Source: Klebsormidium nitens (Eukaryota; Streptophyta; Klebsormidiophyceae; Klebsormidiales; Klebsormidiaceae). From it: a stretch of 64,000 nt of DNA. The notes beneath the pieces were generated by a model. It was given only the letters and a program-made list of their open reading frames with translations, made no database searches and was not told the origin of the DNA. The position numbers and the translations under genes are program-made. The stretch covers positions 62,001 to 126,000 of the forward strand of contig DF237081.1 in NCBI GenBank assembly GCA_000708835.1, given 5' to 3'. This document shows positions 58,901-64,000 of this stretch, piece by piece; the first letter of the stretch is position 1; the number at the start of each line of letters is the position of its first letter.

Positions 58901-60921
58901 CTCACTTTGCTCCGCATCAGTTCTGCGTGCTTGGGTGTGAGGACGACGTTCGCCAAAACCTGCAGACACAAAATCTATTTTCATTAACTGGCTTCTGCTT
59001 AGTCCTCCAGCCTTCTTTTTCGATCCGAAGGTGCTCGAATAGACTTTTATTCCCGCCGATGAGCCCTGTACTTCGTGATCCAACGTGAAGCTTTCTCATT
59101 CGGTCAGAAGTCGCCGATGAGCTTTCACCCCTTGCCACCACCGAAGGCGAACTCGTTCATAGGCGTCCAAAATTGTATTATTGGAAACTCTACCCGGAGC
59201 TCAAAAAGCTTTTCCGCTCGGAATTGAAGTATTCCGACCCACCAGGTATGTATCTCTTAGAGCTCAAGCACCTCAAGTTGGCGAATGTTCAACATCCTTA
59301 GGGAAGAAGTTCCACAGTCCATCAAACAGAAAGCTCATCAGCACTTCGAGACTCTCAAGAAAGATCACAGCATCCAACGGTGGCCATCTATCTGGTAACT
59401 GACGAGTCAACCAACGGTTGACTTACCAAATCCGGGAAGTGGACCGAAAATATCTCAGCCAGATTCTCAGAGGAAGGAGGCTGTGCGTCTCCCAACATCA
59501 GCAGACCCGTGACACTCGCTTCGTTGGAAAGTGTGACGATGGGTTCGGTACCCCAGGGGGAGTCCCGATGGCTGAAGAAAACTAGGTTGGGCTGCATGGC
59601 TTGAACGATGTTTTGGAGCATCTGCAATGTTGGTCGCTCGATGAACTGGACCTGTGAGAAGAGTCAAGCGTTTGGTCTCCTTTATAGAGACGTTCGAATC
59701 CGGACCAGATCTTATTCCGGATTGTTATCTTAGCAGGACAAGGTCAAATGGGAGGGGAAAACAGGGTTAAGGAAGTGGTTTGCGAAGTTACGCAGACTCT
59801 GCCAGACCCTTCTTACGAGACTTTTTCATGCAAGACCACATTGCTCAGGTCTTTCTGCTCATTATAAATTAAGCGAAGCTCTGTCATCCGTCAACCAACA
59901 CGGTGCAAAGCCAAACCACATAAGCAGGGGGTGATCGGGGAAAGTGGCAACAAATATGTTGTTCACAATGGATAAGCAGCATTCAACAGGGTGTTGCTTT
60001 TCAAAAAACGTGCTGCCTCTCTTTTTAAAATATTTCCCAACACGAATCTGACCCTCATCATTGGACGGAGGACGCCTCGCCACTAACTAATTAGGCGGGG
60101 TTCAGCTTCCACTGACTATTCCCACTAGCCTCTGGCTTACTTAACTCACCTCTGCTTCCCCTCCCTGCAGCTCCTGGAGCCCTGGAAAGGAGCGGATGAA
60201 GTCGGCTGGGCTGAAGGACGATCCGGCTGGATTGCTGGAGGCCGGAGAGGGACCAACTGCAGGCAAAGATGACATTAGTCTGGGGTTAAGTTTTGACCTA
60301 TGTGCTCATCAGTGAAATCAAGACTCTGTGATGCTTTTGGAGGCCATGTGAAGCCCCATGTGATCTGTCCCTTCCCTTCAGTTTGTACAAGCTGGTCGAA
60401 AGGCTTCACAGTATATTGACCGTAAAGCAATCCAGGAGGTATCAAAAGAAAGGTGAAAAGATGTTCTTAGCTTTAGAGCAGGACAACTTTCTTCAGCAGG
60501 TGACAGGCTCAATTGTCATAGCAAACTCCTTTGAAAGGCAGACACATTTTCACACGTTTGAATGAATCCTGCTGTTCCTTGGTTCAAGTACTTTGCACGC
60601 AAAATGTTCTAAATTCAGCAACTTGTTGTAAGATCATTGTGCATTGATCAAAAAGAATCTTGCTTAGCCAGATTGACTACTTTCTGGAAAATCCATATGA
60701 TGGAAGATTGTGCCACCAATCAATTGACAGCAACAAAGTACAATTACTTTTACACCACCCCACTCAAGAGTCACATTACATTACAGCAAGCAGTGAGCAA
60801 ATAACCAGCATACAACCAGCGGCTTTCAACTGACCTTCAACTCACCTTCTAGTTGATCTGCTGGCGGCGGCCCACTCAAGACCGCCAGCACTTTCCATTT
60901 TGACCGCCTTCCATTGACCAT
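55914..60921 (-). CDS. Degenerate CHAT (caspase-like) domain membrane protein
   Basis: Six exons on the minus strand (60846-60921, 60150-60256, 59427-59651, 58906-58959, 57815-58366, 55914-56525) join in phase into 541 residues. The start WKVLAVLSGPP is a first beta strand. VQFIERPTLQMLQNIVQAMQPNLVFFSH then fits the CHAT pattern leading to the catalytic His (His89). DLVLANVVL occupies the place where CHAT proteases have the catalytic Cys (L-N-A-C), so the Cys is missing. GVQHVIYWPTHSAPPAAAQFFTALFSCLRNPSVSPHDAFRLAESA closely follows the CHAT C-terminal pattern. A long Ala/Gly-rich GC-rich region, a membrane segment at about residues 404-421 and a basic coiled tail follow. The fold call rests on motif order, not a search. 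Confidence 0.5.
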
Positions 60922-62046
60922 GCTGAAAAGGACAGAAGCAGCTGCCAATGTGGCTGCTGGAAAGGTGACTCCACTACCACTAGAGGAGTCGCATTTTCGG
61001 TTGAAATTGAGGCTTCGATGCGTTGTTCTGAGCGAAAATGGCAGAAGAAAGACGGCCCAGCACAGGCTAAGCTCTGACTCTGAGTCTAGCTGAACACAAA
61101 ACAGAGCTGGGCATGCGAGCTATTGTGGAGGTGTAACGAGACCGGGAGGACATTTGTTTGCTATCGACCAAAACTTTCTGCACTCCATGCTCCACGTTCG
61201 AACTTCGTGATCGGACTGAAGAAGTAACCGCAACTTGAGCCGTCGATGTTGACGAACTCATGTTGAAAGCTGTACCATGCGAGAAGAGTACTCTACTTGG
61301 TAGGCCCGTCAGCAAGGCCTGCACAAACAACTTGACGTGACGGAAGCTCAACAGAAGCCTGAGAAGGAGGAGGACAAGCCTGCAAGCATGGATGATGGAG
61401 TTGGGCGCCATTGCAATGCTCAAATGCGTTTTGTAGGTCCGACTCTGAGGGGCAATTGTTTTGCTGCTCCGCCTTCTTTTCTTTGTGAGGGGTAGCTATT
61501 CGGGAAGGTCATCCCGGTTAGGGGTGATGCCAAGACTTCAGAGTTGTTTCCTGGTATTGAGTTGTGAAAGTCAAAGGCTGTGCGCCCGTGGACTACCGCT
61601 GGAATGATCATACTGGGTCCAGCAGGAGAATTGAGTTGTTTTCAGCTCTTGTTTGGTTGGGGGAGCCTTGCAAAGCGCACGTGAGCAACCCGTTGGATGC
61701 TGTCTATTGTAGAGTTCCACAGCTTCACTCCTTAGAAACAGGGTCAATTTGCAGGTCCTTGAGTTTGCTGTTTGCCGGCTGCAGGTTGCCTTGTTACTAC
61801 TACTAGCAGCCCCATGGTGCAGTGCACTCACGGGAGACTTTGAATTGTCATTAGCAGGCCTGAAAAATAAAGCAGTATTAGGAACAGCAAGGAGGAAGGC
61901 ATCATAAGTCATTTCAGTAGGATTGCTTATGTGACAAGGAGCGAGCTCGTGTCTTGATGCCAGCAAGCTCACCCTAGGCAAACCATAGGGCACTGAAAAG
62001 TAAGAACTCTAAAAGGGGGTTGAAAGGCCACGGCCTGGAGCAGAAA
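60922..62046. promoter_or_regulatory. Divergent promoter region, CHAT-like / Gln-rich genes
   Basis: These 1.1 kb separate the two divergent start codons. Minus-strand frames at 61067-61423 and 61571-61993 show no domain. Nothing else was recognised. If the CHAT-like gene has a non-coding first exon it would lie here, since its ATG follows a good acceptor (TTTTCAG|C). Confidence 0.35.
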
Positions 62047-64000
62047 ATGTCTATCGAGGGGGACTTGCTGTTCCCACAGCCAGACTACTTCTCAGAGTTG
62101 AACCATGAAAACGTGGGGTTCAACGAAGCTGACTTTGACAAGGATATTTTTGGGCCTGCAACATCTGGACTCAGCGAGCATTCGCAGGTGAGGAGCCTCA
62201 ACAACTGCCCCTAGTATCTGCTCAGACATCTGTCATGGTGTGGCTTCTTGCAGCTCTATTCTCTCAGGGTGAGGCACTCTGGTAATTCTGAGCAATTTGC
62301 GTGGGAGGATTCAGTTTACCAATGCCCTTTCATGCATTTTCATGCAGACACTTATGTAGGGTCCTGTGGCAGCTAGTGAGATATTGAAGTTTGTAGGGTC
62401 CTGTGGCAGCTAGTGAGATACTGAGTTTCTGGGGCAACATGTGTGTGCATAGACAGAACACTTTTAAAAAAATTCAAAAACATTTATGTTCATTCTGTAC
62501 GAAACTTGTTCTGAGCTTGGCTTATTCAGAGGCTCGTTATTTGGAAGCATGCAATGCCTCATGGAGGTTTCTCAGGTAAATTATGTTGCTTGTGACTAGC
62601 TTCTCCAGACTCGGTGTGCCTGAAGAAGCAGGATAACTATCTGGTCAATGCTGTGACCTTCAGAAGCAGAAGCGTGTTGCTTCCTTGCACTTGCTCTGCA
62701 ATGTCCTGAAAATCGTTCCTTTGAATTGCAATGACCAGTCGCCTTCTCCCTGTTGCCTGGCCTGTCGGAAGAGTAGAATTTCACAATCGCAATTTTACCA
62801 TGGTCAGGCCAGTGCTTTGGAATGTTGCAAAAGCCTGGCAGTCAGAATGCTGTCACAAGTGTCAATATACCAGCAAACTTCGGTTGCAGCAGAAAGGCCT
62901 GCTTCGGAAGCTTTGACAACTCTATCTCATTTAGGGAACCTTCAGCCAGGTCAATTATCCTACTTGAAGACTTCCGCACATGTACCGCGTAAGAAGGAAA
63001 TTTTGCGTGGTGACTTGAATATGCATGGTACTTGCTTCAAAGAGAAGCTTGCCAGGTCCTCGCTGCCAGGTCGATGCCCCATGTTGAGCTGCATGTCCTG
63101 CAAGCCATAGCAGGTTGTGGCACACGGTAGTCTGGTACACTCGCTTAATGTGGAGGTTTTGAGGGAAAATTTTCTGGCAGAGCTTCTGGCTGTTTACAAA
63201 ATGCCCGGAAATAGATTGCCATCGGAAAGCCCCAACCACCGAGGTCTTTGGAGACTTTTCGTTTAGAAGTGCCGTACTTTCTCTGAGCTTCGCCATGGCC
63301 TAGGGGAGGAACCAAAACGTGCATAGCCATCCCCCTTTGTTGAATCCATTTCACATGGCTGCCTGCCTATACACTTTACCTTGGAACCTTTCTCCTAAAA
63401 AGGCCTCACAAGGGGTAAATTTGACGCAGGGTCCATCCTCAAATCCAAAGAGGATGACTGTGCCAGAAGCTAGAATATCCCTGACTGGGTTTCTTCTTTG
63501 CAGGCTCCTGTTGGAAACTATGGCGGCCTTGTAAGTGACCCCCTAAACCTGGAGGAGGACCACTTCCTCCAGAGTCTCGGCCACCATGAAGAACTAGAGG
63601 TGGAGAGCAAGTCTTCGCACTCCGGGAGGTCAAATCCGGAGAGTAATCCTCAAGGGGGCGCAGGACCCAAGCAAGAGATGCCCCCCCTGTATGGGAACGG
63701 CATGATGCCGATGAGCAGTGGGCCAATGTTCCAGTACCCCGGGATGGCCCCAATGGGGGGGTACGTTCAGCAGGACCCGCACCCCCCCAGCACGACGGCG
63801 GCCACAATGGAGCAGTTTGACAGGATGGCGCTCGAGAACCAGCACATGCAATACCAGCAGCAACAGGAGTTGTTGCAGGCGCAAGCGAGGCAGCTCCAAG
63901 CGCAGCAGCAACAACTCCAAACCCTGCAGCAAGCGCAGTTTCTGTATGCGCAGGGTCAACCCCCCCAGCACATCGTGTTCCTCGCCCCCCCCCGTCCAGG
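62047..64000 (+). CDS. Gln-rich regulatory protein, 5' part
   Basis: Exon 1 (62047-62187, 47 codons) starts ATG within GAAAATGTC and ends at CAG|GTGAGG. Exon 2 starts at 63504 after TTTGCAG and is still open at the window edge. The visible protein is acidic and aromatic at first (LLFPQPDYFSELNHENVGFNEADFDKDIF). It is then Met/Pro/Gly-rich and finally strongly Gln-rich, with a run of repeated QQQQELLQAQARQLQAQQQ type sequence. That composition suggests a transcription factor or coactivator activation region. The diagnostic domain must lie to the right. An extra exon inside the 1.3 kb intron cannot be excluded. Confidence 0.6.
62356..62424. repeat. 37 bp period direct duplication
   Basis: GTAGGGTCCTGTGGCAGCTA and its following 12 nt occur at 62356 and again at 62393, with one difference. 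It lies in intron 1 of the Gln-rich gene. Confidence 0.92.

Noticed and set aside
55914-60921. SCAI (DUF3550/UPF0682) identity for the CHAT-like gene
   Set aside because: I considered it from a few shared short words, but the remembered order and content of SCAI do not match. The CHAT pattern fits along the whole N-terminal half.

Overview
This is a eukaryotic nuclear window. Every confident gene is split into short exons by spliceosomal introns, mostly GT-AG with at least two GC-AG. The gene complement fits a streptophyte green alga or early land plant. It includes a plant-type LMBR1-like protein, a plant-type vacuolar gamma-glutamyl hydrolase, a plastid-directed starch/glycogen-binding-domain protein and plant-style TFIIA. 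A Klebsormidium-like alga is my best guess, but the species is inference. I found no tRNA, rRNA, CRISPR array or operon. All gene models below were assembled by hand from reading frames, splice consensus, phase continuity and remembered family sequences.

Layout. (1) 0-12 kb: first exon of an LMBD/LMBR1-like membrane protein (-), a LSM10/SmD-like gene (+), and the TFIIA large subunit (-). (2) 12-24 kb: STRAP-type WD40 protein (+), SND3/Pho88 ER targeting factor (-), GFA/CENP-V-type zinc protein (+). (3) 25-39.3 kb: gamma-glutamyl hydrolase (-), a CASD1-like SGNH acyltransferase/esterase (-), RRP17/NOL12 (-). (4) 39.7-54.4 kb: WDR89 (+), a 2.9 kb gene-poor gap, and a plastid CBM48 protein (+). 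(5) 55.2-64 kb: a small membrane-protein model (-), a degenerate CHAT (caspase-like) membrane protein (-), and the 5' part of a Gln-rich protein (+) that runs off the window. The genes are unrelated housekeeping functions: transcription, mRNA and rRNA processing, ER targeting, folate and formaldehyde metabolism, starch.

The most striking signal is structural and recurs in six genes. Around particular exons, a splice junction plus the adjoining part of the exon is tandemly repeated 2 to about 10 times in the neighbouring intron, with periods near 95-175 bp. Copies decay with distance and often have stops or frameshifts. I see this in TFIIA (period about 169), GFA, gamma-glutamyl hydrolase (three separate exons), the SGNH gene (about 167), WDR89 (about 116, best preserved) and the CBM48 gene (about 158). 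Acceptor-side copies lie upstream of the working exon and donor-side copies lie downstream. This looks like an ongoing local process that expands introns and could create or shift splice sites. Two non-autonomous DNA transposon families are also visible: a 189 bp Mutator-like MITE with a 9 bp target duplication, and a 103 bp MITE family present twice.
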